Source: Sphingobacterium humi (lineage in GTDB: Bacteria > Bacteroidota > Bacteroidia > Sphingobacteriales > Sphingobacteriaceae). From it: DNA of 64,000 nucleotides. Below the pieces are notes generated by a model, which was not told the origin of the DNA, searched no databases, and worked only from the letters and a program-made list of their open reading frames with translations. Location: NCBI RefSeq assembly GCF_009768885.1, contig NZ_WSQA01000001.1, positions 434,001-498,000 of the forward strand, written 5' to 3'. The translations under genes and the position numbers were made by a program. Shown piece by piece: positions 44,405 to 53,954 of this stretch (positions are counted from its first letter, which is position 1; every line of letters starts with the position of its first letter).

Positions 44405-46691
44405 GTTTGTACTACCTTGCTTATTAGGATTATTGATCAGCAGCTGTAATCCGACCAAATACCTCGCCGAGGATCAGAAACTGTATAAGGAAGGCGACGT
44501 GGTTATCCATAACGACACGATTCCTAAAGAGCGTAAAGAGGCGTTTGAAACCTTCCTGGAATCTGCTTTAATGCCGAAGCCCAATAAAAAGCTATTGGGC
44601 ATGTATTTCAAGCTGGGCTTATGGAATATGGGTGGTGGACCGGATTCCACCAACAACTTCGTACGGAGATGGTTGAAGCGCAATGGTGAAGAACCGGTAT
44701 TGCTCAGTGATGTCAACCGGGAGTACAACCAGAATCTGTTACGTGGAAAAATGGAAAGCCTGGGTTTCTTTCATGCGCGGGTAACCTCAGACACCTTAAT
44801 CGATGGCAAGTTTGCAACCGTACGTTATGATGCTTTTCCGGGTAAGATTTACCGGATCAACAATGTGACCATGGATGTGGACAGCAATTCCCAGATAGGC
44901 AAGAACATCCGCAATGTAGAACAATACAGCCTATTGAAAAAAGGCAGCAACTATAACCTCGATGTGATCTTAAATGAACGCGATCGTATCGACAATGAAT
45001 TAAAACATAAAGGCTTCTATTATTTCTCACCAGACAATATCCTGGTGGAGGTGGATAGTACCATCGGCGACCATCAGGTTGATATGTTTGTGACCATCAA
45101 GCCTGAAACACCGCGCAAAGCCAAGGAGCCGCAAACCATCGGCAATGTGTACATCTTCCCGAATTATACCGAAACCTCGGGAGAAAACCGCCGTCGGATA
45201 CCGCGCTATGCAGAGAAATTTGAAGACAAGTATTACATCATCGACCGGGAGAATAGGTACCGCAAGAAGGTATTGGCCAACCATATCTTTATGGAGCCCG
45301 GCACCTTATACAACCGATGGATGCACCAGCAGACCATAAACCATTTGGTAAACCTGAACGCTTTTAAGTTTGTGAAGAACGATTTCGTCGATAATGCAGA
45401 CTCCAGCAATACCCTTGATGTGTATTATTACCTCACCCCGATGCAAAGGAGATCCGTACGTTTGGAGCTCATCGCGAAAACCGCTTCTGTCTATAACGGT
45501 ACGGAGGCGAATGTCAATTGGACTTTCCGTAATGCCTTCAAAGGTTTTGAGACTGTAACCCTATCAGTTTTCGGAGGTTATGAAACCCAAACCGGCGGTA
45601 ATGTCAATTTAAATTCCAGCTATATCCGCTATGGTGCGGAGGTAGGCATCAATTGGCCTCGCCTCCTATCGCCTTATAAATGGGCACCCGCCAAGCGTTA
45701 TATCCCACGTACCTTCTTAAAGGTGGGCTATGAGTTCCTAAACCGTAGAACCGCTTATACCCTAAACTCGCTGACCACCAACTTCGGTTATGCCTGGAAG
45801 GAAAATGAACAGAAGGAACACAACCTGGCCCTCGCCGAGTTTATCTATGTACAGCCTAGAGGCATTTCTGATGAGTATAAAGCGCAGATGGACACCGTGC
45901 CTACCCTACGCCATATTGTCGATCCGCAGTTTTCATTCGGACCCAACTATACCTATACCTTCACGAATTCCATGGAGAATAAAAAGCATACCTTCTATGC
46001 CAAGGCAGGCTTAAATACCTCCGGGAATATTTTAGGATTAATTCAGGGTGCCGATTACAATGCCGGCAATATTAAGCACCTCTTTGGAACGGCCTACTCG
46101 CAATTTGTGAAAGCCGAGGCCGATGTACGGCATTACATGAAGCTGAGCCCGAATTCGCAGCTCGCCTCACGGATTATGGTCGGAACTTCCTACTCCTACG
46201 GAAACTCTCGATCCTTACCTTATTTAAAACAATACTTCACGGGTGGCCCGAATGGTCTTCGTGCGTTCCGCGCACGGGCGGTTGGCCCGGGTTCTTCCCG
46301 TCCTGAAAACATCGGGGAAGATAATTTCTTCGCCGACCAAACCGGTGACTTGAAACTAGAGCTCAACACCGAATACCGCTCGAAAATAGCAGGCATGTTC
46401 CATTGGGCAGCCTTTATCGATGCCGGAAACGTATGGTTGCAAAATACCGATGAAAACAAACCCGGAGGACGCTTCAGCAAGGAATTCCTTTCCGAGCTTG
46501 CTGTAGGTGGAGGCTTAGGCTTACGTGTAGATTTGGACTTCCTGATCATCCGTACCGACTTTGCCATTCCATTCCGCGTGCCTTACAGAGCGAAGGATGA
46601 CCGTTGGGTATTCAAATACATCGATATTCGCGACCGCGACTGGCGCCGAGACAACCTGGTGTTCAACTTAGCCATCGGCTATCCATTCTAA
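44394..46691 (+). CDS. TamA/BamA-like outer-membrane assembly lipoprotein
   Basis: 765 residues from the ATG at 44394 (MRIKFVLPCLLGLL); an earlier in-frame ATG (44370) would spoil the signal. The lipobox LLISSC gives a lipidated cysteine at about 18. POTRA-like modules occupy the first 330 residues (GKIYRINNVTMDV, LNERDRIDNELKHKGFYYFS) and an Omp85 barrel the rest, with the GGPNGLRAFRARAVGPG motif corresponding to the conserved (V/I)RG(Y/F) lid-lock region, ending FNLAIGYPF. It is coupled with the TamB-like gene, giving a TamAB-type pair in reversed order. Confidence 0.9.
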   Translation: MRIKFVLPCLLGLLISSCNPTKYLAEDQKLYKEGDVVIHNDTIPKERKEAFETFLESALMPKPNKKLLGMYFKLGLWNMGGGPDSTNNFVRRWLKRNGEEPVLLSDVNREYNQNLLRGKMESLGFFHARVTSDTLIDGKFATVRYDAFPGKIYRINNVTMDVDSNSQIGKNIRNVEQYSLLKKGSNYNLDVILNERDRIDNELKHKGFYYFSPDNILVEVDSTIGDHQVDMFVTIKPETPRKAKEPQTIGNVYIFPNYTETSGENRRRIPRYAEKFEDKYYIIDRENRYRKKVLANHIFMEPGTLYNRWMHQQTINHLVNLNAFKFVKNDFVDNADSSNTLDVYYYLTPMQRRSVRLELIAKTASVYNGTEANVNWTFRNAFKGFETVTLSVFGGYETQTGGNVNLNSSYIRYGAEVGINWPRLLSPYKWAPAKRYIPRTFLKVGYEFLNRRTAYTLNSLTTNFGYAWKENEQKEHNLALAEFIYVQPRGISDEYKAQMDTVPTLRHIVDPQFSFGPNYTYTFTNSMENKKHTFYAKAGLNTSGNILGLIQGADYNAGNIKHLFGTAYSQFVKAEADVRHYMKLSPNSQLASRIMVGTSYSYGNSRSLPYLKQYFTGGPNGLRAFRARAVGPGSSRPENIGEDNFFADQTGDLKLELNTEYRSKIAGMFHWAAFIDAGNVWLQNTDENKPGGRFSKEFLSELAVGGGLGLRVDLDFLIIRTDFAIPFRVPYRAKDDRWVFKYIDIRDRDWRRDNLVFNLAIGYPF

Positions 46692-46750
46692 TCCGAGCCC
46701 CTTTGTAATCCTTATGTAAGTTTCAAAATAATGCCCCAAAAGCGTACGAT

Positions 46751-46768
46751 TAACGATAAAAATCGTTA
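46751..46768 (+). repeat. Inverted repeat upstream of mdh
   Basis: TAACGAT-AAAA-ATCGTTA is a perfect 7-bp dyad overlapping a -7-like TACATTTA (46767-46774). It could be an operator. A second small dyad AGGGT / ACCCT (46774-46791) follows. Confidence 0.4.
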
Positions 46769-46797
46769 CATTTAGGGTATAAACAAACCCTGATACT

Positions 46798-47742
46798 ATG
46801 AAGATAACCGTTGTTGGAGCAGGCGCAGTTGGAGCAACTACCGCAGACAATTTGGTCAGACGCAATGTCGCTGAAGAGATTGTGTTACTGGACATCAAGG
46901 AAGGTTTTGCTGAGGGCAAAGCGCAGGATATGATGCAGACCTCTGCGCTGTTGGGCTTTGAATCCCATATCAAAGGAGTAACCAATGATTACCTGGCCAC
47001 GGCAGGATCTGCTGTAGCGGTAATTACCTCGGGTATTCCGCGCAAGCCGGGCATGACGCGGGAAGAATTAATCGGTACCAATGCAGGCATTGTGAAAACG
47101 GTGGTTGAAAACCTCGTGAAACATTCCCCAGATATTATCATCCTGATTGTTTCCAACCCGATGGATACCATGACCTACCTGGCGCAAAAATCTAGCGGAC
47201 TTCCTAAAAATAGAATCATCGGAATGGGTGGAGCCTTAGATTCAGCCCGTTTTAAATACCAGTTGAGCGATAAACTAAACGCCTCAGCCAACGATTTAAA
47301 TGCCATCGTTATTGGAGGTCACGGTGATACAACCATGATTCCATTAATTAAGCATGCCACCTGGAACAGCGTAAAAGTATCTTCCTTCCTCACCGAAGAC
47401 GAGGAGGCCGATATTATTAAGAAAACCATGGTGGGTGGTGCTACCCTAACGGCCTTAATTGGCACTTCTGCCTGGTATGCACCGGGCGCAGCTGCCGCCG
47501 CAATGGTAGAAAGCATCGTGAAAAACCAAAACAAACTCTTCACAGCATCCGTTTACCTCGAAGGAGAATACGGACAGGAAGACATCAATATCGGTGTACC
47601 GGTAATCATCAACGCTAAAGGCTGGGATCGGGTGGTTCCTATGGAACTTTCTGCCGAGGAAGAAGCACTATTTAAAGCTTCAGCCGATGCTGTACGCAAG
47701 ATGAATCAGGTATTATACGATGAAGGCATCCTCAGCAAATAA
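46798..47742 (+). CDS. mdh: Malate dehydrogenase (LDH-like type)
   Basis: 314 residues. The NAD-binding motif VVGAGAVGATTADNL is followed by IPRKPGMTREEL, where Arg82 and Arg88 mark malate rather than lactate specificity, VSNPMDTMTYL, the LDSARF pair (Asp148, Arg151) and the catalytic His175 in IGGHGDTTM. It interconverts malate and oxaloacetate in the TCA cycle. The downstream retropepsin-like gene starts 31 bp later, likely in the same transcript. Confidence 0.96.
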   Translation: MKITVVGAGAVGATTADNLVRRNVAEEIVLLDIKEGFAEGKAQDMMQTSALLGFESHIKGVTNDYLATAGSAVAVITSGIPRKPGMTREELIGTNAGIVKTVVENLVKHSPDIIILIVSNPMDTMTYLAQKSSGLPKNRIIGMGGALDSARFKYQLSDKLNASANDLNAIVIGGHGDTTMIPLIKHATWNSVKVSSFLTEDEEADIIKKTMVGGATLTALIGTSAWYAPGAAAAAMVESIVKNQNKLFTASVYLEGEYGQEDINIGVPVIINAKGWDRVVPMELSAEEEALFKASADAVRKMNQVLYDEGILSK

Positions 47743-47772
47743 AGGATAGCCCAAACATTATTCTACAAATAC

Positions 47773-48225
47773 ATGTACAAAATTCCATTTGAAGTCATCA
47801 GTCTACAAGCTGATGGCTTTCATATTATTACGCAAGCACAGCTATACAATAAGACCTTTAAATTGGTGATCGATACAGGTGCGTCCAAAACTGTGTTAGA
47901 CAAAGATACCCTCTTACACTCCGGCATTGCTGAGGATAATTTCGAAAATACCGATATCCTATCCACCGGATTAGGCACCAACAGCATGGAAAGTTTTATG
48001 CTGACCCTACCTAGCCTGCAAATGGGCGAATGGTCTGTCAAGAACTTTACCGTGGCCGTATTAGACCTCAGCTCCATCAATTATGCCTATGGTCAGATTG
48101 GATTGGATCCCGTTATTGGCGTTCTTGGCGGCGATATCCTGAAAGCATATGGCGGAATAATCGATTATAAGAAGAATATATTGCAGTTAAATCAACGAAA
48201 AGTAGGCTTAAATAAGCGCCGTTGA
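47773..48225 (+). CDS. Retropepsin-like aspartic protease family protein
   Basis: 150 residues, no signal peptide. It has the single aspartic-protease active-site motif LVIDTGASKTVLD (Asp34), a flap-like region and a second hydrophobic-hydrophobic-glycine motif GVLGGDILKAYGGIIDY, so it would work as a homodimer like retropepsins. The substrate is unknown. The 3' end overlaps the convergent MFS gene by 34 bp. Confidence 0.85.
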   Translation: MYKIPFEVISLQADGFHIITQAQLYNKTFKLVIDTGASKTVLDKDTLLHSGIAEDNFENTDILSTGLGTNSMESFMLTLPSLQMGEWSVKNFTVAVLDLSSINYAYGQIGLDPVIGVLGGDILKAYGGIIDYKKNILQLNQRKVGLNKRR

Positions 48226-49421
48226 ATGTGCAGGCGCAAGTAAATATAGAAGCCTATAGCAATCAGAATCCCACAGCCCCCCATTACATAAAGGGTATTT
48301 TTTATACCGATAATCTCGGCAACCGCCCCTGTCAGCAAGCTTCCGATAGGGAAAATCCCCTGAAAAGCCATCACATAATACGACATGGCGCGGGCGCGAT
48401 AGGCCGGAATTGCATGCGTTTGGATATAGGTATTAATGGATGAATTCTGCGACATCATGGCAAAAGAAACACCCATGGTGAAGAATAAAGCCGAAGGTAA
48501 GTAATGTGCGAAGGCCAAAAGCACCAAGGAAATCCCCATCGCCAACGCCGAAAAAAGCACCCTATAGCGTAGATTATCGCCCGTTTTTAACCTAGCCATA
48601 TTGATGGCTCCTATCATTGCCCCCAGTCCTGCCGCACTTTCAAACCAGGAAAAAGTACGCTCATCCCCATTGAAAAGCTCGCGCGCTACGGCGGGAAGCA
48701 GCGAGGTATACGGGATTACTAACAAGCTTGAAAAGGTCATAATTACAATCAAAGACATGATATGTGGCGAGCGACGCAGGTAATTAAAGCCTTGTTTCAA
48801 GCCCTCAAAAGCACTCTCATTCGGAATAATCAAGACTTTTTCCTGCACATTCATCAGCATTAAACAGATAATAACCGGAATAAAACTGATAAAATTCAAG
48901 GTAAAACAGGCTAATTCGCCATAAGTAGATAGCAAAATCCCACCAATTGCAGGTCCAACCATGCGTGCGGCGTTAAAAATCGAGGAGTTTAAGGCGATAG
49001 CATTGGGCAAATCCTTCCGATCATCGACCAAGGAAACCAGCAATGACTGCCTGCCCAACACGTCAAAGGCATTGATGACCCCTTGAATAAAGCCCAAAAT
49101 CGACAAGTAAAGAACCGATTCTGCCTTAAAATAAACCAACAAAGCCAACAGGCCGGCTTGAATCATCAGTCCGATTTGCGTGATAAATACCAGCTTGTAT
49201 TTCTTATGTCGGTCTACAAAAGCACCGATAAAGGGTGATAAAACCAGCGAGGGAAGTAAGGAAATAAAGGATACAAAGCCCAACCAAAACACTGAACCCG
49301 TCAACTGATAGACCAACCAACTGATGGCGATGCGTTGCATCCAGGTCCCCAACAGGGAGATGGCCTGTCCAATGACGTGGAGCCTAAAATTGGGATATGC
49401 TAAGGATCTAAATAACTGCAT
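48192..49421 (-). CDS. MFS transporter (enterobactin-exporter EntS-like)
   Basis: 409 residues with about twelve membrane helices. The loop between helices 2 and 3 is PFIGAFVDRHKKYKLVF, a variant of the MFS motif GxxxDRxGRR, and QSLLVSLVDDRKDLPNAIALNSSIFNAARMVGPAIGG (in part) is the typical EntS/MFS_3 stretch. These export small molecules or drugs. Overlapping ends with the protease gene are unusual but clear in both frames. Confidence 0.9.
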   Translation of the reverse strand: MQLFRSLAYPNFRLHVIGQAISLLGTWMQRIAISWLVYQLTGSVFWLGFVSFISLLPSLVLSPFIGAFVDRHKKYKLVFITQIGLMIQAGLLALLVYFKAESVLYLSILGFIQGVINAFDVLGRQSLLVSLVDDRKDLPNAIALNSSIFNAARMVGPAIGGILLSTYGELACFTLNFISFIPVIICLMLMNVQEKVLIIPNESAFEGLKQGFNYLRRSPHIMSLIVIMTFSSLLVIPYTSLLPAVARELFNGDERTFSWFESAAGLGAMIGAINMARLKTGDNLRYRVLFSALAMGISLVLLAFAHYLPSALFFTMGVSFAMMSQNSSINTYIQTHAIPAYRARAMSYYVMAFQGIFPIGSLLTGAVAEIIGIKNTLYVMGGCGILIAIGFYIYLRLHIQRRLFKPTFR

Positions 49422-49586
49422 GAATATAGGACAACCTATATGAATTAACGCTCAGTAGGACAAACAGTTTGCCCCATTTCGATAAATGTAGCGTTTTTAT
49501 GCTGCACGCTGAAATTCCTTGTGCAACAAATTCTTGATTTAAAGCGATTTTTAGGGCGGTACGCCCGCAATTAGTAAGCGTACATC

Positions 49587-49617
49587 TTTCCTATCTGAAA
49601 CAATATAGCTACCTTTG
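49587..49617 (+). promoter_or_regulatory. Predicted promoter of the transaldolase gene
   Basis: TTTC (49587-49590), 19-bp spacer, TACCTTTG (49610-49617). Confidence 0.65.
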
Positions 49618-49680
49618 TGGGGTCAAAGCGAAGCGCTTTTTCAAAAAACAAGCATAAACATAATCATTCAATAAAGCAAT

Positions 49681-50340
49681 ATGAAATTTTTTATCGATAC
49701 AGCCAATCTAGAGCAGATTAAAGAAGCTCAGGATTTAGGTGTTTTAGATGGAGTAACCACCAACCCTTCCTTAATGGCAAAAGAAGGTATTTCTGGTGAA
49801 GAAAACGTAATTAACCACTATAAAGCGATCTGCGAAATCGTTGATGGCGATGTAAGTGCAGAGGTTATTGCTACAGATTTCGACGGCATGGTGAAGGAAG
49901 GGGAAGCCTTAGCAGCCCTTGATAGCAAGATTGTAGTTAAGGTTCCGATGACGAAAGATGGTGTAAAAGCGATCAAATACTTCAGCAAAAAAGGAATCAA
50001 AACCAACTGTACCTTGGTATTCTCTGCGGGGCAAGCGCTATTGGCAGCGAAGGCTGGTGCTAGCTATGTATCTCCATTTATCGGTCGCTTAGACGATATT
50101 TCAGTAGACGGTTTAGGCCTTATTGAAGAGATCCGTGAGATCTATGACAACTACGGTTTTGGTACCGAAATCTTAGCTGCATCTGTGCGTCACAGTGCTC
50201 ACATCTTAGGCTGTGCGAAGATTGGTGCCGACGTTATGACGGGTCCATTATCCGCCATTTTAGCCTTGTTAAAACACCCATTAACAGATAGCGGATTGGC
50301 GCAATTCTTAGCCGATCACGCGAAAGCTGCAGGTAAATAA
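49681..50340 (+). CDS. Transaldolase, short TalC/fructose-6-phosphate-aldolase type
   Basis: 219 residues. It opens [20 protein letters not shown] and has DGVTTNPSL, the Schiff-base Lys87 in [42 protein letters not shown] and [10 protein letters not shown]. The short form of about 215 residues is the usual transaldolase of Bacteroidota, moving a dihydroxyacetone unit in the pentose-phosphate pathway. Fructose-6-phosphate aldolase activity is the alternative. It is followed by a terminator. Confidence 0.95.
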   Translation: MKFFIDTANLEQIKEAQDLGVLDGVTTNPSLMAKEGISGEENVINHYKAICEIVDGDVSAEVIATDFDGMVKEGEALAALDSKIVVKVPMTKDGVKAIKYFSKKGIKTNCTLVFSAGQALLAAKAGASYVSPFIGRLDDISVDGLGLIEEIREIYDNYGFGTEILAASVRHSAHILGCAKIGADVMTGPLSAILALLKHPLTDSGLAQFLADHAKAAGK

Positions 50341-50365
50341 AGAGGGCTTATCCCAACGAAATAGA

Positions 50366-50396
50366 AGCCTCTAAACCCTGGGTTTGGAGGCTTTTT
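50366..50396 (+). terminator. Terminator of the transaldolase gene
   Basis: AGCCTCTAAACC pairs with GGTTTGGAGGCT (one G-U pair), followed by TTTTT. Confidence 0.88.
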
Positions 50397-50428
50397 CAAT
50401 ACCATTAATTTTTTGTAAATTTAACCTT

Positions 50429-50887
50429 ATGAAAGCGGAAATGAGCACGGAAAATACAGGACTAGGCCTCGAAGAATTCAGCCAGATTTTAAAAGAAAAT
50501 AAGCTAAAAGTTACCCAACCTAGGCTTCGTGTTTTAGAGGTAATCTCCACCAAAACTTCCGCCATTTCCCAGCCCGAATTAGAGAAGATTTTAGGCACCG
50601 AGATCGACCGCGTAACCCTCTACCGCATCCTGGCAAGCTTCGAAGAAAAGGGCATCTTGCATAAAGTTTTTGACCTGAACGGAACGGCCACTTACGCCTT
50701 CTGTTCCACCCGATGTTCCGCCGATCATCACCATGACCAACACGTTCACTTCATCTGTTCGGTCTGCAATTCGGTCTTCTGTCTCGACGAAATTGCGCTC
50801 CCTAAAATCAAGCTTCCGAAGGATTTTAGCCTGCACGCCATCGCCATAAATGCCGTAGGTTTGTGCGACCAATGCCAGAAAAAATAA
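50429..50887 (+). CDS. Fur-family metal-dependent transcriptional regulator
   Basis: 152 residues from the ATG at 50429 (MKAEMSTENTG); a longer ORF starts inside the upstream terminator. A winged-helix domain (LKVTQPRLRVLEVISTKTSA, then QPELEKILGTEIDRVTLYRILASFEEKGIL) is followed by a dimerisation/metal domain with CSTRCSADHHHDQHVHFICSVC (in part) and a final CDQCQ, giving structural and regulatory zinc or iron sites. The histidine-rich segment suggests Zur or Fur/PerR-like sensing. Which metal is not decided by sequence. Confidence 0.92.
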   Translation: MKAEMSTENTGLGLEEFSQILKENKLKVTQPRLRVLEVISTKTSAISQPELEKILGTEIDRVTLYRILASFEEKGILHKVFDLNGTATYAFCSTRCSADHHHDQHVHFICSVCNSVFCLDEIALPKIKLPKDFSLHAIAINAVGLCDQCQKK

Positions 50888-51443
50888 GCAGAAATCTTCC
50901 CGTTTTTATTCCTTTTTAAGCATAAAACACGTATGTTTGATTAGGCCCTCCTGTGGCCTTCCCCCTCGCAAAATACGCGCTAAAACAACTTATTTTCATC
51001 CTTACTAAACTTTAGCAATACAATTCATACTTCTTTATATTATAGCTACTTATGATTTTTTAAATCAATAGATGAATCATAATAATAAGTTTAGCAAAGC
51101 ATAGTGTCAAAGGTGGTTTTTTCAACAAAAACACACAACATATTTACTATCAGGTAGTTAGCTGTTTTAGACAACCTATTTTATTTTAGCAAAATAACTA
51201 TAATCACTTATTATTCAACTATTTCAACAAGCTAAAACAAAGTAAAAAATAACATCACAATTTCATAAGAAATGAGTACGCTTAACAATTAAAAAATTAG
51301 CAAAATTTCAAACATTCTTTTGTGTATCTTAGTTCTATCGTTTAGGGGACGCAAGCCATAACAAATTCAACAGCTCTTGCCCGGAGGTCCCTCCTCCCCC
51401 TACCTCGAAAACAAGCCTCCAAAATGAGGCACAATACAGACAT
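50888..51443. other. A/T-rich gene-free region upstream of RNase R
   Basis: No ORF or RNA gene is recognised. The motif TTTAGCAA or its complement recurs at about 50980, 51011, 51080, 51184, 51231 and 51297. A possible -7 box TATCTTAG is at 51325-51332, which would give RNase R a leader of about 110 bases. Confidence 0.4.
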
Positions 51444-53573
51444 ATGAAATCAAAAAAAGAAAACCCGTATAAAGAAGTTCTGACCCAACTGATCGTCGAC
51501 GTTTTTGAAAAATCTGGAAACCTTCCTTTAAATTACAAGCAGGTTGCTGCGAAGCTCAACATCACCGATAGCGACTCGAAAGTTGCCATCGCTGACATCT
51601 TGAACGACGCCTCCAGATCCGGACAATTCGAACAACCCGAACGCGGCAAATTCAAGCTGCGCCAGCTGCATGTTTATGTCACTGGAAAGGTCGATATGAC
51701 CGCCGACGGATCGGCCTATATTGTACCGGAAGACGAACTCGAAAATGACATCTTTGTAGCCCCACGAAAACTACGCCAAGCCCTGCATGGCGACTTGGTG
51801 AAGGTGCATGTTTATGAACGCAAAAAAGGCCGCAAAAGAGAAGGTGAAGTCGTTGAAATTTTAAGCCGCGCAAAAACCGATTTTACCGGTACCATCGACA
51901 TCTCCAACAGCTACGCTTTCTTCCTTCCGGATGATCGCAAGATGCTCCACGACATCTTCATTCCGCTCGACAATTTAAACGGTGCCAAGGATGGCGAGAA
52001 AGTGTTGGTGAGCATCATCGAGTGGCCGAAGAACGCGAAGAATCCAATCGGACGTGTGAAACATGTGTTAGGAAAAAAAGGAGAGAACAACACCGAGATG
52101 AACGCCATCCTGGCCGACTTCGGTTTCCCTTTGGCTTTCCCGAAAGAAGTGGACAAAGCCGCTAATGCCATCCCCGACAACATCAGTGCTGAAGAGATTG
52201 CCAAGCGCCAGGACTTCCGCTCGACCCTTACGTTTACCATCGACCCGGCAGACGCCAAAGACTTTGACGATGCTTTATCCTTCAAGGTGCTGGAAAACGG
52301 AAACTATGAAGTGGGCGTCCATATCGCCGATGTATCCTATTACGTCACGCCGGATTCCATTTTAGACAAGGAAGCCTTCGAGCGTGCAACCTCCGTATAT
52401 TTAGTCGACAGAGTTATTCCGATGCTCCCTGAGCGATTATCGAACAACTTATGCTCTCTTCGGCCTAACGAAGATAAACTGTGCTTCTCGGCCGTCTTTG
52501 AGCTTGATGAGAAAGCCAATGTCATCGACCAATGGTTTGGCCGCACCGTGATCCATTCCGATCGCCGCCTGAGCTACGAAGAAGCGCAAGAGATTATCGA
52601 AGGCAAAGAAGACAGCCTGGCCCCGGCCATTCTAAAATTAAACGAGCTTGCCTACATCCTTCGCGACCGCAAATTTAAAAACGGCGCCATCAGCTTCGAA
52701 ACCGAAGAAGTAAAATTCATCCTCGATGATAACGGCAAACCGCTGGGTGTTTACACCAAAGTGCGTAAGGATGCGCATAAACTCATTGAAGACTTTATGC
52801 TCTTGGCCAACCGCAAGGTTGCCGAATTTATCGGCAAGCAAGGTAAAGGCAAAAACAAGCTGCCATTTGTTTACCGTTTCCACGATGTCCCTAATCCGGA
52901 GACCTTAACCAGCTTCTCACAGTTCGCCTCCCGCTTCGGTCACCGTCTGCAAATTAAATCCGACAAAGAAACAGCGAAGTCCTTAAACAGCCTGATGACC
53001 AAAATTGAAGGCTCGAAAGAACAGAACCTGTTAACCTCCCTTGCCGTGCGCTCCATGGCCAAGGCGATCTATACAACAAAAAAATCAAGCCACTATGGCT
53101 TGGCCTTTGATTACTACACGCACTTCACCTCCCCCATCCGTCGATACCCCGATGTCATGGTACACCGCCTGTTGCAGTACTACCTAGATGGCGGCAACAA
53201 GGTGAATGCCGAGCATTACGAGAAAATGGCCGAACACTCTTCCCAAAAAGAGAAAAAAGCCGCCGAAGCCGAACGCGCATCCGTGAAGTATAAGCAAGCG
53301 GAATTTTTGCAGAATCAAATCGGCGTGGAATATACCGGTATAGTATCCGGTGTAACAGAATGGGGGATGTACGTAGAAATCGAAGAGAACAAATGCGAAG
53401 GCATGGTTCGCCTACGCGACATCACGGACGACTTCTACACCCTGGATGAAAAAAACTACGCTATTATCGGACAAAGAAAGAAGAAAGTATACCAACTTGG
53501 CGACGAGGTTCAAATTAAAGTGAAAAAAGTTGATTTGGAAAAAAGACAGATCGATTTTACGCTGATAAGTTAA
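51444..53573 (+). CDS. rnr: Ribonuclease R
   Basis: 709 residues. N-terminal helix-turn-helix/RNase B OB domains are followed by a cold-shock domain, the RNB catalytic centre TIDPADAKDFDDALSF with clustered aspartates, HIADVSYYV and TSPIRRYPDVMVHRLLQYYL signatures, and a C-terminal S1 domain (about 630-709, YTGIVSGVTEWGMYVEIEEN). It degrades structured RNA 3' to 5' and serves rRNA quality control. It ends just before the second repeat element. Confidence 0.96.
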   Translation: MKSKKENPYKEVLTQLIVDVFEKSGNLPLNYKQVAAKLNITDSDSKVAIADILNDASRSGQFEQPERGKFKLRQLHVYVTGKVDMTADGSAYIVPEDELENDIFVAPRKLRQALHGDLVKVHVYERKKGRKREGEVVEILSRAKTDFTGTIDISNSYAFFLPDDRKMLHDIFIPLDNLNGAKDGEKVLVSIIEWPKNAKNPIGRVKHVLGKKGENNTEMNAILADFGFPLAFPKEVDKAANAIPDNISAEEIAKRQDFRSTLTFTIDPADAKDFDDALSFKVLENGNYEVGVHIADVSYYVTPDSILDKEAFERATSVYLVDRVIPMLPERLSNNLCSLRPNEDKLCFSAVFELDEKANVIDQWFGRTVIHSDRRLSYEEAQEIIEGKEDSLAPAILKLNELAYILRDRKFKNGAISFETEEVKFILDDNGKPLGVYTKVRKDAHKLIEDFMLLANRKVAEFIGKQGKGKNKLPFVYRFHDVPNPETLTSFSQFASRFGHRLQIKSDKETAKSLNSLMTKIEGSKEQNLLTSLAVRSMAKAIYTTKKSSHYGLAFDYYTHFTSPIRRYPDVMVHRLLQYYLDGGNKVNAEHYEKMAEHSSQKEKKAAEAERASVKYKQAEFLQNQIGVEYTGIVSGVTEWGMYVEIEENKCEGMVRLRDITDDFYTLDEKNYAIIGQRKKKVYQLGDEVQIKVKKVDLEKRQIDFTLIS

Positions 53574-53600
53574 GAAGAGAAGGTTTTTTTACAATCACTT

Positions 53601-53954
53601 TGTCATCGTGCTGTCATCAATTTATCATCAACTTGTCATCAACTTGTCATGGTGAGCGGAGTCGAACCACGAACGACTGGTACGTCAGTGCAATCAATAA
53701 CGCCAAATAGAACACTTGTTTACAGTTAAAGTGTTGGTAATCTATTGCAATGTGTTAGTTGAATGTATTGACGTACCAGTCGTTCGACTCCGCTCACCAT
53801 GACAAATCGATGACAAACTGATGATAAAACGACAATAAAGCGATGATAAAGCGACAATAAAACGACGATAAAACGTCAAACCACCTCCCGCTTTCTCCCC
53901 TTCTTCTCCCCTTTCTCACCCCTTTCTCACCCGTATCAATCCCCTTTGCAAAGG
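53601..53954. repeat. Intergenic repeat element, copy 2
   Basis: The left arm (53645-53687) starts TGTCATGGTGAGCGGAGTCG, the right arm (53770-53804) is its reverse complement except for seven extra bases (CACGAAC) in the left arm. Ahead of the left arm lie four 11-bp units of the TGTCATCAACT type (53601-53644). After the right arm lie six 11-bp units of the GATGATAAAAC/GACAATAAAGC type (53809-53874). A pyrimidine-rich tail ends in the same 36 bp (53919-53954) as copy 1. No gene is present. Confidence 0.88.

Noticed and set aside
53809..53874. 11-bp repeated units as a CRISPR array
   Set aside because: Units are contiguous, have no spacers and are far shorter than CRISPR repeats; no cas genes nearby.
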